From: Cohnella silvisoli | GTDB taxonomy: Bacteria; Bacillota; Bacilli; Paenibacillales; Paenibacillaceae | Reading direction: 5' to 3' | NCBI RefSeq assembly: GCF_021190915.1 | Contig: NZ_JAIOAP010000001.1 | Span: 434,001-498,000, forward strand | Length of the DNA stretch: 64,000 nt | Part shown: positions 42,151-51,723 of the stretch, piece after piece | How the letters are laid out: the number at the start of each line of letters is the position of its first letter | Numbering within the stretch: the first letter of the stretch is position 1 | The notes under the pieces: generated by a model | The model's input: the letters and a program-made list of their open reading frames with translations, nothing else | The model's database searches: none | Told to the model about the DNA's origin: nothing | Program-made: the position numbers and the translations under genes

Positions 42151-43073
42151 CGGTTACTACGGATACGGAAGCGGCCGTTTCATTGCGCGGGGTTAAGCTG
42201 CAGCACGACAAATTCGTTCTAGGACCGCTTCAATGCGATATTCCCCGAGGGATGGTTACGGCCATCGTCGGACCGAATGGCTCGGGCAAGAGCACTTTGT
42301 TCCGATCGCTTCTCGGTCTGGAGCCGATACAAGCGGGTGAAGCCGAAGTGCTAGGATCGCGTTTGAATGGCGGTCAAGGCGATAGCTACAAAACCCGGAT
42401 CGGTTTTCTTGCCGAGAATCCGCATTCTCATGAGAACAACCTGACCGCCGACGAGAAAGCGAAATTCTCATCCTATTGGTATCCGAACTGGGATTTTGAA
42501 CGTTATTATAAGCTGTTGCGTCATTTTGACGTGGATGGCAGCGTAAAATTATCCAAGCTGTCCAAAGGGATGCGCCGCAAGGTGGAGCTTTCCATCACGT
42601 TAGCGCACGATCCCGAATTGTTATTGTTGGATGAACCCTCTTCCGGGCTTGACCCTTTTGCTTGGAAAACGATGCTGGAAGAGTTGCGACGCTACATGGA
42701 GCCGGGTGATCGAACGCTGATTCTCGCTACCCATATCATGGAGGAAATTCGGCGGTTGGCCGACTACATTTTGTTTATCTATCGGGGCCGGATCCTTGGC
42801 ATGTACGAGAAAGATCGCCTGCTGGACGACTGGAGAACTTTAGTCGTGCAGCAGCAACCGGCTGTAGGGACGAGCATAGAGTTGCTGCAGCGAACGCCCG
42901 GCTTGCAAGGGTTAACGGAAGCCGGACCCGGCTTGTACCGTCTGGAAGTAGACGAGCCGGAGCAAGGGGAAACCTACTGTCGTTCTTGCGGGTTTCAGGT
43001 GCTGGCTGTTCAGCGCATGGAACTGGAAGATATATTAAGCTGTTTGATCCGAAAGGAGGAAGCTAGAAGATGA
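42147..43073 (+). CDS. ABC transporter ATP-binding protein (YtrB-like)
   Basis: A 308-residue ATPase: Walker A GPNGSGKST near residue 47, signature LSKGMRRKVELS, Walker B LLLLDEPSSGLD, and H-loop ATHIMEE. A C-terminal extension of about 80 residues ends in Cys-containing SYCRSCGF-like sequence. Its permease is probably the membrane protein at 40986. The start overlaps the GntR stop and its stop overlaps the next ATPase start, so translation is coupled. Confidence 0.92.
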   Translation: MTVTTDTEAAVSLRGVKLQHDKFVLGPLQCDIPRGMVTAIVGPNGSGKSTLFRSLLGLEPIQAGEAEVLGSRLNGGQGDSYKTRIGFLAENPHSHENNLTADEKAKFSSYWYPNWDFERYYKLLRHFDVDGSVKLSKLSKGMRRKVELSITLAHDPELLLLDEPSSGLDPFAWKTMLEELRRYMEPGDRTLILATHIMEEIRRLADYILFIYRGRILGMYEKDRLLDDWRTLVVQQQPAVGTSIELLQRTPGLQGLTEAGPGLYRLEVDEPEQGETYCRSCGFQVLAVQRMELEDILSCLIRKEEARR

Positions 43074-43975
43074 GTTCTCTTAAAGTAAACCGCATTATTA
43101 AAAACTATGGCGACAAAACGGCCGTGAACGGCCTCAGTTTCGAGGTGTCGGAGGGCGAGATTTACGGATTGTTGGGTGCCAACGGCGCCGGTAAAACAAC
43201 GACGATGCGCATGGTATTGGGACTTATTTTGCCGGATGAGGGTGACATTCGTTACTTGGGCAAGCCGTACGGACAAGAGCAGTTGCGTATGCTGGGGTAT
43301 TTGCCTGAAGAAAGAGGCATGTATCCGAAGATCAAAGTGAGCGATCAAATCATTTACTTGGCGCAGCTGCGCGGAATGTCCCGCAAGGATGCCGAACAGA
43401 ACTTAAAGCGATGGCTGGAGAAGTTCCAGGTACCCGAATATTACAACAAGAAGGTCGAAGAGCTGTCCAAGGGTAATCAGCAGAAAATCCAATTTATCGC
43501 AGCAGTCATCCATAATCCGAAAATTCTAATTCTCGACGAAGCGTTTAGCGGGCTAGATCCCGTTAACGTAGAGCTTCTGAAAACGACCGTTAAAGAGCTT
43601 CGCGACGCGGGCACGAGCATCGTGTTTTCTACCCATCGGATGGAGCACGTGGAAGAATTATGCCGCAACATTACGATCATGCACAAGTCGAATCCGGTGC
43701 TGCAAGGATCGATTAAGGACATTAAGAAGAAATTCCCTCAGGAGCGGGTTGTCGTGGCGTCCGATGGAGACATTACGGGATTGGAATCCGTAGCCGGGGT
43801 TAATGGAGTTTTCCGTCACGAGCATGGCGGTTATGAGCTGAAAGTAAGCGCGCCGGAAGCGGGACAGCGAATATTGCAGCATGCATTGTCGCAAGGGCCG
43901 ATCACTCGCTTCGAGATCATGGAACCGACATTAAATGAAATCTTCATTAAGACGGTAGGTGAGAATCATGAATAG
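43070..43975 (+). CDS. ABC transporter ATP-binding protein (NatA-like)
   Basis: A 301-residue ATPase: Walker A GANGAGKTT, signature LSKGNQQKIQF, Walker B ILILDEAFSGLD (Ala in place of the usual Pro after DE), and H-loop STHRMEH. The C-terminal domain matches DUF4162, seen in NatA/YhaQ-type exporters. Partner of the 425-residue permease that follows with an 8-base overlap. NatAB-type pumps export ions or drugs; the substrate here is unknown. Confidence 0.92.
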   Translation: MSSLKVNRIIKNYGDKTAVNGLSFEVSEGEIYGLLGANGAGKTTTMRMVLGLILPDEGDIRYLGKPYGQEQLRMLGYLPEERGMYPKIKVSDQIIYLAQLRGMSRKDAEQNLKRWLEKFQVPEYYNKKVEELSKGNQQKIQFIAAVIHNPKILILDEAFSGLDPVNVELLKTTVKELRDAGTSIVFSTHRMEHVEELCRNITIMHKSNPVLQGSIKDIKKKFPQERVVVASDGDITGLESVAGVNGVFRHEHGGYELKVSAPEAGQRILQHALSQGPITRFEIMEPTLNEIFIKTVGENHE

Positions 43976-45236
43976 CAGCCTATGGACCGTAATGGCGTTT
44001 ACGATTCGCAACAAAATACGGAGTAAAGCTTTTATCATTATGACCATCATCTTGGCGGTATTGCTCGTGGTTGCGGGAAATCTGCCTTACCTGATCGACA
44101 AGCTTGGCGGCGGGGATAAGGCAACGAAAGTCGGTTACGCTGAAGGGCAGCAGCCGCAGATCGTTCAGGGTCTGAAGGATTACTACGGCCAACTTCCGAA
44201 GCCGGATGTTAAGCTTGTATCCATCGCAGGCTCGGAGGAGCAACTGAAGGGTGCTTTGGAAAAGGGAGACATTGGAGGTTACCTGACGTTCGCTGAAGAT
44301 AAGGAAACCGGATTCCCTAAAGCGACCTATAACGCGAAGAGCGCGTTCTCGGGCGGAACTTCATCGTCCCTAACGGCAGCGCTTCAGAAGATTAAGACCG
44401 ATAGGATCATCAAGGACGCGGGCATGACCGAGGAACAGAAGAAGCAGCTATCTACTCCGGTGTCTCTGGATACACAGAAGGTAAGCTTCTCGAACGAGAA
44501 GGGGAAATCCGAGGAAGAGCAAGGCATGGCCATCGGCCTGACTTACGCAATGATTATCCTTCTGTTCATGGGTGTCATGATCAGCGGTCAATTGATCGCT
44601 ACCGAGATTACGGCCGAGAAGAACTCCCGCGTCATGGAAATTCTCGTGACGAGCGTATCTCCGCTGAAGCAGATGTGGGGCAAAATTCTTGGAACGTTCA
44701 TCGTTGCGATGCTTCAGATCGTCATACTAATCGGAGCTTTGGTTATCAACCTGATGATGCCGCAGAACGCAGACTCGCTTGCTAAGTTTGGCATTGATCT
44801 GAGCACGATCGACGCGACGCTAGTCGTTTATGCAATCTTCTTCTACCTGGCGGGCTTCTTCCTGTACGCGACGCTGTTCGCTGCCGTCGGCTCCATCGTC
44901 AGCCGGACAGAAGACCTCGGCCAAGCGGTGCTGCCAATTACGATGCTTACGCTTGTCGGCTTCTACATCGCGATGTTCGGGTTGACTCATCCCGACCACA
45001 TCCTGATCCAGGTATGCCAGTACATCCCGTTCTTCTCGCCATTCCTCATGTTCCTAAGGATTGGCTTATCCGAACCGGCCTGGTGGGAAATCGCATTATC
45101 GCTGGTCATCCTGCTTGCTTCGATTCTCGGCATCGGTTGGCTGTCGGCCAAGATCTACCGCGTGGGCGTGCTGATGTATGGCAAGCGGCCTTCGATGAAG
45201 GAGATCGTTAAGGCTATGAAGGCTTATAAGGTTTAG
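43968..45236 (+). CDS. ABC-2 permease (NatB/YhaP-like)
   Basis: About 422 residues from ATG 43968 (TAGGTGAG upstream; the GTG at 43959 is poorer). One N-terminal helix (KAFIIMTIILAVLLVVAG), a large extracytoplasmic domain to about residue 180, then five or six helices typical of ABC-2 permeases, including AEKNSRVMEILVTSVSP, the conserved signature at the cytoplasmic face. It forms the transport channel with the NatA-like ATPase. Last gene of the operon. Confidence 0.92.
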   Translation: MNSSLWTVMAFTIRNKIRSKAFIIMTIILAVLLVVAGNLPYLIDKLGGGDKATKVGYAEGQQPQIVQGLKDYYGQLPKPDVKLVSIAGSEEQLKGALEKGDIGGYLTFAEDKETGFPKATYNAKSAFSGGTSSSLTAALQKIKTDRIIKDAGMTEEQKKQLSTPVSLDTQKVSFSNEKGKSEEEQGMAIGLTYAMIILLFMGVMISGQLIATEITAEKNSRVMEILVTSVSPLKQMWGKILGTFIVAMLQIVILIGALVINLMMPQNADSLAKFGIDLSTIDATLVVYAIFFYLAGFFLYATLFAAVGSIVSRTEDLGQAVLPITMLTLVGFYIAMFGLTHPDHILIQVCQYIPFFSPFLMFLRIGLSEPAWWEIALSLVILLASILGIGWLSAKIYRVGVLMYGKRPSMKEIVKAMKAYKV

Positions 45237-45757
45237 GGGAGCTTGGCGTTTTGTGGGTAATACCTACTGTTGTTGCACGTTGGAATAACGGTTATCACAA
45301 GAAATAAGTTGAAATGCCATACAGAAAACCCCGCAATCATATAAAAGCCTATGAGTAGGAATTGAACGAGGGGAAAAAATATATCTTTTGATACCATTGG
45401 AAAGATTAAGGATAGATACTGGACAATAAATTTGGAAACTGCATGATTTTCTTATAGGGCAACCCTCACTGGGTTGCCCTATTTTCTTAAGGTGTGTGAT
45501 GAAAAGTTGTCAGAAACATTAGTTGGCCAACGGCGATGTACTTCTGTCCAGCCGTTCGGTCATTTGGCAAACTTCGAAGTCGTTTGCGTGTTGCTGTTGC
45601 CGGTTGCATATGTTTCGCTCCTCTCACTCGGAGATTACTCAAGGGGATATTGATGGCAACTGGGGGTTGCGGGACTCTGCAACTACAGCGGTCTTTACTT
45701 TTGGCATGGGGTCAGCAAATAATGACGTATATATTCCTGAAAGGTTGCTGCTTAAAT
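45237..45757. other. Gene-free stretch after the ABC operon
   Basis: No supported gene. A terminator lies at 45455-45488, 220 bases after the permease. Bases 45500-45757 contain short overlapping frames with no ribosome-binding site or recognisable product, and lead into the broken xre gene. Confidence 0.6.
45455..45488 (+). terminator. Rho-independent terminator
   Basis: AGGGCAACCC pairs perfectly with GGGTTGCCCT around TCACT, then ATTTT. Confidence 0.92.
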
Positions 45758-45995
45758 ATGATTTTTGGAGAAAAGTTAAAGACGGAAAGAAAAAGGATGG
45801 GATGGTCTCAAGAGGAATTAGCGGCGAAGCTTTTTGTTCGCATTGGTTGCTGGAGCTTTACTTACGTATGCATGGGGAGGCTTTGCCATGACAATATTGT
45901 TATGGCCGGATGACTCTCTAGCTTGGATAGGCAATGTGCTCTTTTCGTTGATCGCCATTGTGTTGCTGATTGTAATCTCAAAGCGTATACCCTAG
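45758..45995 (+). pseudogene. Broken XRE-family regulator
   Basis: ATG 45758 opens IFGEKLKTERKRMGWSQEEL and AAKLF, the first helices of a Cro/CI HTH, and then the sequence loses sense. A second frame, ATG 45888 to TAG 45993, codes 35 residues ending in one hydrophobic helix ([19 protein letters not shown]), like the membrane tail of the XRE proteins with TM segments common in Bacillota. The centre of the gene appears deleted. Confidence 0.65.
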
Positions 45996-46021
45996 ACCCC
46001 CCCGTTGACAGTTTAAAAAAA

Positions 46022-46408
46022 CTACGACTGACCAATTAACTTACAGACCTTGTTTTCAATATCTTTAAGGTAGTTTTCTGGACTTCTTCGAAACCGTCGT
46101 CGCTTCGTTCCTTCTTGAAGACGATCGTTCCAACGGCATCTCTCTTGAGTAAACGAACTGTAGCTAACTTGCCGCAGGCGCTCTAGTAAGTTGGGATGAC
46201 GGAGAGCATCGTCTACAAAAACAACAAACTCACCGCTGCGAAGGATGTAATCATTCCAACTGCGGCGGCCTGTCATTCGACAATGTCTCGTCTTCGTTTG
46301 ACGGAAAAATCGCTCATGATCGTTGTTCGTTCGAGGCACGTGGGGCACATCGTAACAAGTGAAAAGCCCTTTCCAGAAACCTTTCGTGAGCTGGCGGTTA
46401 GGTCGCAA
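46022..46408 (-). pseudogene. Transposase C-terminal fragment
   Basis: A 128-codon frame containing YDVPHVPRTNNDHERFFRQ, KTRHCRMTGRRSWNDYILRSG and a basic tail. The 'RTNN..E..FR..K...R...GR' arrangement is the C-terminal part of a DDE transposase of a kind seen in Bacillota. The catalytic N-terminal part is missing and the fragment abuts the cydC remnant, so an insertion here was later eroded. Confidence 0.7.
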
Positions 46409-46442
46409 ACACGGTACGGCTTTGGTTAACTAACGCGCGAAG

Positions 46443-47509
46443 ATCTACATGGAGACGACAGAACTCATCGCGGGAATGAGGGAGTTGACCCTATTCGGGC
46501 GGACCGGTGATCAGTTAAGTAAAATAGAGCAAATTCAGTCTACGTTAAATAAAGTACACAAGGCGCACAATCGGATTAGTTCTTTGTCGAGCGGTGGAAT
46601 GCTGGCTGCCACCCATCTAAGCATGTGGCTTGTTCTAGTGGCTTCCGTGTATCTAGCGGGGACGGAGCAGTTCAATGCCATCGTCATACCTGCGCTTGTG
46701 ATGATTACCATAGCTTGTTTTGAAGCGGTTGCCCCGCTACCCGCAGCTTTTCAGCAATGGAGCCAGACGTTGGCTTCCGCCGATCGACTCTTTCAATTAT
46801 CGGAAAATACGGAAGCGGAACAGCACGGAAAGCCGGAGATTTCGGGCAAAGCTATAGAGGGTTCAAAAAAAGCGGAGAACTTCCCGTGTGGGACTCAGTA
46901 TGGGAATTGCAGGTCATGGACCTCTCGTTCCGTTATGGAGAGGATGAGCCGGATGCGATGGAGCTCAGCGAGCTTCCCGACGAGCAAGTGCGTTCATTAT
47001 TCGCCGTCGTATCCCAGCATATCCAACTGTTCGACGCTTCGGTGGAGGCGAACTTGAAGCTGGGGTGTCCGAATGCGGCAGAGAAGCAATTGCGTGCTGC
47101 GGCCGAAGCCGCATTAATAGACGACACGATAAACGCTCTTCCGGAAGGGTACGATACCTTGATCGGGGAATGGGGTGCACGATTGTCAGGTGGAGAGAAG
47201 CAGCGGCTTGCGTTGGCAAGGGCACTGCTGTGCCAATCTCCAGCCATTCTGTTCGATGAGCCGGCGACTGGCCTGGATCCTCTGACGGAACGGGCCTTCA
47301 TCAACAAGCTGGATGAACTGACGAAAGACAACGCGGTGCTGTGGATCACGCATAGCCTGGCGGGCTTGGATGGTATGGATGGAACTATCGTCCTGCAGAA
47401 TGGGTCCGTCAGTGAACGCGGAAAGCATAGCGAGCTGCTGCGTAACAAAGGGTATTACTACTGGCGCTTATGGCAGCTTGAGAGAGAGAAGGATTGGCTG
47501 TCCGTATGA
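46443..47509 (+). pseudogene. cydC: cydC remnant (thiol-exporting ABC protein), no P-loop
   Basis: The first part (46449 on) reads ELIAGMRELTLFGRTGDQLSKI and the last membrane helices of CydC, up to about 46860, and then the frame shifts. The second part (to 47509) has the ATPase end: Q-loop region FAVVSQHIQLFDASVEANL, signature RLSGGEKQRLALARALL, Walker B AILFDEPATGLD and H-loop ITHSLAG. The N-terminal membrane half, and the Walker A segment between FRYGEDEPDA and LPDEQV, are missing. The product cannot hydrolyse ATP. The family exports cysteine/glutathione for cytochrome bd assembly. Confidence 0.85.
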
Positions 47510-47524
47510 ACTTAGCATCAAGTT

Positions 47525-47566
47525 AACCCCTCTAAGCACATAACGATATGTGCTTAGAGGGGTTCT
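47525..47566 (+). terminator. Strong terminator after the cydC remnant
   Basis: An 18-base perfect stem, AACCCCTCTAAGCACATA with its complement, around ACGA, then TTCTT. Confidence 0.9.
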
Positions 47567-47577
47567 TGGTAGTTGAT

Positions 47578-47841
47578 GAAGTTTCATGAATTTTCTAACT
47601 TCTTAACCCACCGCCTCCCGTTTCCGAAAGAAAGTCTTCAAAGCCTGATAAATCTCGCCTCGCCACGGGTCAAAAACTCTTCCTCCGTGACTTCCTTCGC
47701 CTCTGTATGGTGCGCGATAAAGACGATATCCACTTTCTCATATTGCCGCCGGAGAAACCTACTCATCCAGTAGAAAAACGAGTGAGCGCAGTATTTTTCA
47801 AAGCTTCCCATCGATGTAGATGTGCCAGAATTAACTTCCAA
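47578..47841 (-). pseudogene. yhbH: yhbH (DUF444 sporulation protein) remnant
   Basis: On the minus strand [38 protein letters not shown] and [16 protein letters not shown] match the middle of the YhbH/UPF0229 family. A frame jump then gives [18 protein letters not shown], which is the family's usual C-terminus. The N-terminal half (over 150 residues) and the stretch between the two parts are lost. It is a double-deletion relic of a gene normally intact in spore-formers; a functional copy must lie elsewhere if it is needed. Confidence 0.8.
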
Positions 47842-48075
47842 TAATGGTCAAGTTACAAAAAGCATAACAGTAACACTACTTAAAACTTATTGACATATTT
47901 GAGTCATTTAAATTAATGTATATATAAACATATAGTATATATTTATACAGTTTAAGATGTCTTTAAATATCATTTGTTTATGCCTAGAGATTCGACCGAT
48001 GAAGTAGACGAAGAAGACGCTTATCCAGCCAAGTACCATCAAATTATTTCTAAGGTAAGCGGGTGAATGGTAATC

Positions 48076-49077
48076 ATGGAACAGCAAACAATCATTAAAG
48101 TACAAAACTTACATAAACAGTATAAGCAAATGATACGGCATGAGGGTAAGTGGGGGGGCTTGCAAGACCTTGTCAATAGAAAACATAAATTAATGACAGC
48201 AGTGGACAATGTATCTTTCGAAGTGGAATCAGGTGAGGCAGTCGCATTCATTGGACCTAACGGTGCGGGGAAGTCGACCGTGATTAAAATGTTGGTTGGC
48301 GTATTAGCCCCGACATCCGGGCTGGTAGAAGTGGAAGGAAGGATCCCTCACGGGAATAGGCTGGAGAATGCGAAACGGATCGGTGTTGTTTTTGGACAGC
48401 GGACGCAGCTTTTCTGGGACATTCCTTTATCGGAATCACTCCACTTGGCCCGGCATATGTATAAGATTCCACAACAGCAATTTAAGGAGAATATGCTCAA
48501 ATACTCTGAAGTCCTCGGTCTGCATGAATACATGAACGTTGCCGTCCGTCAATTAAGTCTCGGCCAGCGAATGAGGGCAGAGCTGTGCGCGGCGTTGCTG
48601 CATAATCCACGAATTGTGTTTCTTGACGAACCTACTATCGGTCTTGATGTGGTGGTCAAGGAAAAGTTCCGAAGTTTGATTCGGGATATCAATGAGAAAT
48701 ACCATACGACCATCCTTCTTACTACCCACGACATGGTGGATATTGAACAATTATGTTCTCGTGTAATCGTGATCGATCATGGGAATATCCTATTTGACGG
48801 CAAGCTTGATCAGCTTAAACGGGACTTCGGAAGCGAAGAGAAGATGACGCTGGAAATGGACAGTAAGCTAGACGATTTTCGTGAAATATATGAACTCGGC
48901 GTCAAGTCTGTCGAACAGGAAGATCGAACGCTTCAAATCGTCTACGATAATCGGAGGGTTTCATCCAGCGCTATTATTTCTAATATTCTTTCTTCTTATA
49001 CGGTAAAGGATTTGATTGTGCAACAGATTGAAATCGAGGAGATTATCAAAAATTTGTACAAAAACCGTCTAACTTAA
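48076..49077 (+). CDS. ABC transporter ATP-binding protein A
   Basis: About 333 residues from ATG 48076 (GGGTGA 10 bases upstream; ATG 48067 also in frame). A 40-residue N-terminal extension (KQMIRHEGKWGGLQDL) precedes Walker A GPNGAGKST, signature LSLGQRMRAELC, Walker B IVFLDEPTIGLD and H-loop TTHDMVD, with a DUF4162-like C-terminal domain. It is very similar to the next gene, so this is a duplicated ATPase pair acting with two ABC-2 permeases. Such four-gene units export drugs or peptides. The TTGACA at 47888 may be the -35 box of the operon, without a convincing -10. Confidence 0.9.
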   Translation: MEQQTIIKVQNLHKQYKQMIRHEGKWGGLQDLVNRKHKLMTAVDNVSFEVESGEAVAFIGPNGAGKSTVIKMLVGVLAPTSGLVEVEGRIPHGNRLENAKRIGVVFGQRTQLFWDIPLSESLHLARHMYKIPQQQFKENMLKYSEVLGLHEYMNVAVRQLSLGQRMRAELCAALLHNPRIVFLDEPTIGLDVVVKEKFRSLIRDINEKYHTTILLTTHDMVDIEQLCSRVIVIDHGNILFDGKLDQLKRDFGSEEKMTLEMDSKLDDFREIYELGVKSVEQEDRTLQIVYDNRRVSSSAIISNILSSYTVKDLIVQQIEIEEIIKNLYKNRLT

Positions 49078-49091
49078 TTGGAGGTTCCGTG

Positions 49092-50102
49092 GTGGGGATA
49101 CAAGTGGAGAATTTGGTGAAAACATTTCGCCGTCCTAGACATAGAGAAGGGATATTGGGAGCTTTAAGTGATTTAGTTTACCGGGAATACGATGAGAAAA
49201 AAGCGGTAGACAATATTTCTTTTAAGATCGAGCCGGGCGAAGTTGTCGGCTATCTGGGGCCTAACGGCGCAGGCAAATCAACCACAATCAAGATGCTGGC
49301 TGGTATTCTGACACCCACTTCAGGCTCCATACGAGTTGGCGGTTTGATCCCTCATACGCAGCGTATAGAAAATACAAAGCGGATTGGGGTTCTGTTTGGA
49401 CAACGATCGCAGCTATGGTGGGAGATTCCGGTATCGGAGTCTTTTCAACTTCTTAAATATATGTACAAAATCTCGGAGGCGGACTTTCGCAAAAGATTGG
49501 GCGTATTCGAAGAGTTAATATCCTTGTCTGATATTTATCACTTGCCAGTACGGATACTGAGTTTGGGTCAAAGGATGCGTGCAGAGATGTGCGCCGCCTT
49601 GCTTCATCAGCCTGATGTTCTATATTTGGATGAACCGACCATCGGCCTGGATGCAGTGGTAAAAGAAAACATTCGCAATTTTATTAAACAAACCAACCAA
49701 GAGACGGGCACTACGGTGGTTCTCACCACGCATGACATGCCGGATATTGAGAAATTGTGCTCGAGAGTGATTGTGATTGATCGGGGACGAGTCATGTTTG
49801 ATGGAAATTTGGAGATGTTGAAGCATCGTTTCGGTTCACAAAACAAGTTAATAGTAGAAGTGGAAGATGGCTTGCCGGACCCGCAACGTTTGTTGCTCAA
49901 CGGTGCTGATGAGGTCATACAGGAGGGCAGAAGTTCCATTATAACTTATGACAGAAATCGAAGAAATTCCGCCGGTTTTCTGTCTGATTTAGCACAATTA
50001 CATAAAATAATAGATTTTTCGGTAAATGAACCCGATATTGAGGAAATTATAAGAAGAATGTACAAAAGCTTGAACCAAAGTGATGTAGAGAGTAGGAATT
50101 AA
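49092..50102 (+). CDS. ABC transporter ATP-binding protein B
   Basis: About 336 residues. Two GTG codons at 49089 and 49092 are possible; GGAGG spacing favours the second. The order of parts equals protein A: N-terminal extension (KTFRRPRHREGILGALSDLV), Walker A GPNGAGKST, signature LSLGQRMRAEMC, Walker B VLYLDEPTIGLD, H-loop TTHDMPD, C-terminal regulatory domain. The two ATPases probably form a heterodimer. Distance to gene A is 14 bases, to the permease 3 bases. Confidence 0.9.
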   Translation: MGIQVENLVKTFRRPRHREGILGALSDLVYREYDEKKAVDNISFKIEPGEVVGYLGPNGAGKSTTIKMLAGILTPTSGSIRVGGLIPHTQRIENTKRIGVLFGQRSQLWWEIPVSESFQLLKYMYKISEADFRKRLGVFEELISLSDIYHLPVRILSLGQRMRAEMCAALLHQPDVLYLDEPTIGLDAVVKENIRNFIKQTNQETGTTVVLTTHDMPDIEKLCSRVIVIDRGRVMFDGNLEMLKHRFGSQNKLIVEVEDGLPDPQRLLLNGADEVIQEGRSSIITYDRNRRNSAGFLSDLAQLHKIIDFSVNEPDIEEIIRRMYKSLNQSDVESRN

Positions 50103-50105
50103 CCG

Positions 50106-50906
50106 TTGAGAATATATGCAGAATTGGCGAAAACGGCTTTTCAATCGCATATTACCTTCCGGGTCAATACCTTGATTCAACTCTTCGGACGGCTCATAGC
50201 CGTATTGATCCAAGTATCGATCTGGAGTGCCCTTATTTCAGCAGATAGAGGAATGACAACCTTAGAGGGTGTAGTCACCTTGCAAGAAATGATTACTTAT
50301 ACGCTGCTTAGTACAGCCATCACTTTGATCGTAACCAATAATATGATTGGACAAGTGGAACAGAAGATTCACAAAGGTGAAATTGCCACCGATCTCATTA
50401 AACCTATTTCTTTTTCAGGATTGCTAATCTCGGAATCTGTCGGCATTTCCTTCCAGAGAATCATATTCGAGTTAGTTCCAGTTGTCCTCATTTCCTCATT
50501 GCTCTTCGGTATCCAATCGGCCTCCGTCGTTCATTTATTGCTATTTTTAGTTATGGTCATCAACGGAACCGCTATTTACTTTTTAATCTCCTATCTTTTC
50601 GCATTGACGGCTTTTTGGTACATCGTATCCTGGCATTTTGGAGCTCTGTTTTACATGATTATGATGGTATTCTCAGGCAGTTTGGTTCCAGTCTGGTTTT
50701 TTCCCAATGCGTTGTCGACGGTTGCTGAATGGCTGCCTTTTCGTTTAATCTTTTACTCTCCGATTTCTGTTTATCTAGGGAAAGTAAACGGAATGGAAAT
50801 CATTTGGATGATCGTGCAGCAGTTGATTTGGATTGCAATTCTTTTACTCGTGCAAAAATGGATCTGGTCCCGGGCGACTACCAAGCTAGTGGTTCAGGGG
50901 GGCTGA
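50106..50906 (+). CDS. ABC-2 type permease 1 of the paired exporter
   Basis: A 266-residue permease with six hydrophobic helices, starting with TTG (50106) four bases after ATPase B, behind GTAGGAATT. The N-terminal RIYAELAKTAFQSHITFRVN is the amphipathic segment usual in the ABC-2 (DUF990-like) permeases. Helices are at about 25-45, 60-80, 110-135, 140-165, 170-195 and 230-250. It forms half of the membrane channel with permease 2. Confidence 0.88.
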   Translation: MRIYAELAKTAFQSHITFRVNTLIQLFGRLIAVLIQVSIWSALISADRGMTTLEGVVTLQEMITYTLLSTAITLIVTNNMIGQVEQKIHKGEIATDLIKPISFSGLLISESVGISFQRIIFELVPVVLISSLLFGIQSASVVHLLLFLVMVINGTAIYFLISYLFALTAFWYIVSWHFGALFYMIMMVFSGSLVPVWFFPNALSTVAEWLPFRLIFYSPISVYLGKVNGMEIIWMIVQQLIWIAILLLVQKWIWSRATTKLVVQGG

Positions 50907-50910
50907 GGGT

Positions 50911-51723
50911 ATGGCATGGCATTTGGTCAAATTGTATAGCCGGTTTATCATTGCTTATATTAAAACCATTACCGCGTATAAACCGTTATTTGTGATTATG
51001 GATGTTGTGATCAATGTTGCTTTCACTTTAATTCAACTGACAGTGGTTTGGCTGCTTCTTTATCGATTTGAAGGAATTTCCTCCTGGAGTTTTTATGAGA
51101 TCGTATTATTGTACAACCTTAACATCTTTTCCTATTCTCTAAGCGCCATGTTTATTTGGAACCCGATGAAGGATTTGCAAATGATGGTTCGCGACGGATC
51201 ATTTGACTCGATGTTAATAAAGCCGATCAATCCGCTGCTTCATATGATTTTCAAACAATTTTCGCATGGTCATTTGATAACCGTGATTTTTGGTGTTGTT
51301 ATTTTCTTCAAATGTTTTAACGCTCTTCACATCGAGATGACATGGGAATGGAGTATTTGGTTGGCTGTTAATATCCTAGGGGCGGTATTGATTCATAGTG
51401 CCATTATGATCTTAGCTGGATCGATCAGTTTTTGGGCTGTGAAGTCCGATTCTCTTTTCCAGATGGTCATCTATGACTTTCGCACATTGACCAATTACCC
51501 CATTCAAATTTACGGTCGTGGCGTCCAACTGCTGCTTGCATTCGTTATTCCTTATGCCTTTGTTAATTACTTCCCTGCCCGTCTTCTTCTCGATAAAGAA
51601 GACAGCAGTATTTTCCCGAATTTATTCATTTACGGTACTCCTCTAGTCGGGATGATCTCTATGGGTTTGGCTTATGCCGTGTGGAGACGCGGGATTCGAA
51701 GATATGAAAGCAGTGGAAGTTAG
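50911..51723 (+). CDS. ABC-2 type permease 2 of the paired exporter
   Basis: A 270-residue permease, ATG 50911, with six hydrophobic helices and the loop 'MFIWNPMKDLQMMVRDGSFDSMLIKPINPL' (in two adjoining parts) that marks the ABC-2_membrane_6 family. The 'DLI-KP' or 'LIKP-NPL' turn also occurs in permease 1 (TDLIKPISF). The two permeases likely pair. It ends RRYESSGS, 17 bases into the start of the AraC-type gene. Confidence 0.88.
   Translation: MAWHLVKLYSRFIIAYIKTITAYKPLFVIMDVVINVAFTLIQLTVVWLLLYRFEGISSWSFYEIVLLYNLNIFSYSLSAMFIWNPMKDLQMMVRDGSFDSMLIKPINPLLHMIFKQFSHGHLITVIFGVVIFFKCFNALHIEMTWEWSIWLAVNILGAVLIHSAIMILAGSISFWAVKSDSLFQMVIYDFRTLTNYPIQIYGRGVQLLLAFVIPYAFVNYFPARLLLDKEDSSIFPNLFIYGTPLVGMISMGLAYAVWRRGIRRYESSGS

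Noticed and set aside
45523..45913. Overlapping plus-strand frames of 122 and 125 codons
   Set aside because: Most of their length is senseless; only the XRE-like part from 45758 is recognisable and has been listed as a pseudogene.
47888..47925. TTGACA at 47888 as a complete promoter for the exporter operon
   Set aside because: The best TATATA lies 23 bases away and the 17-base position has only TTAATG; kept only as a remark.
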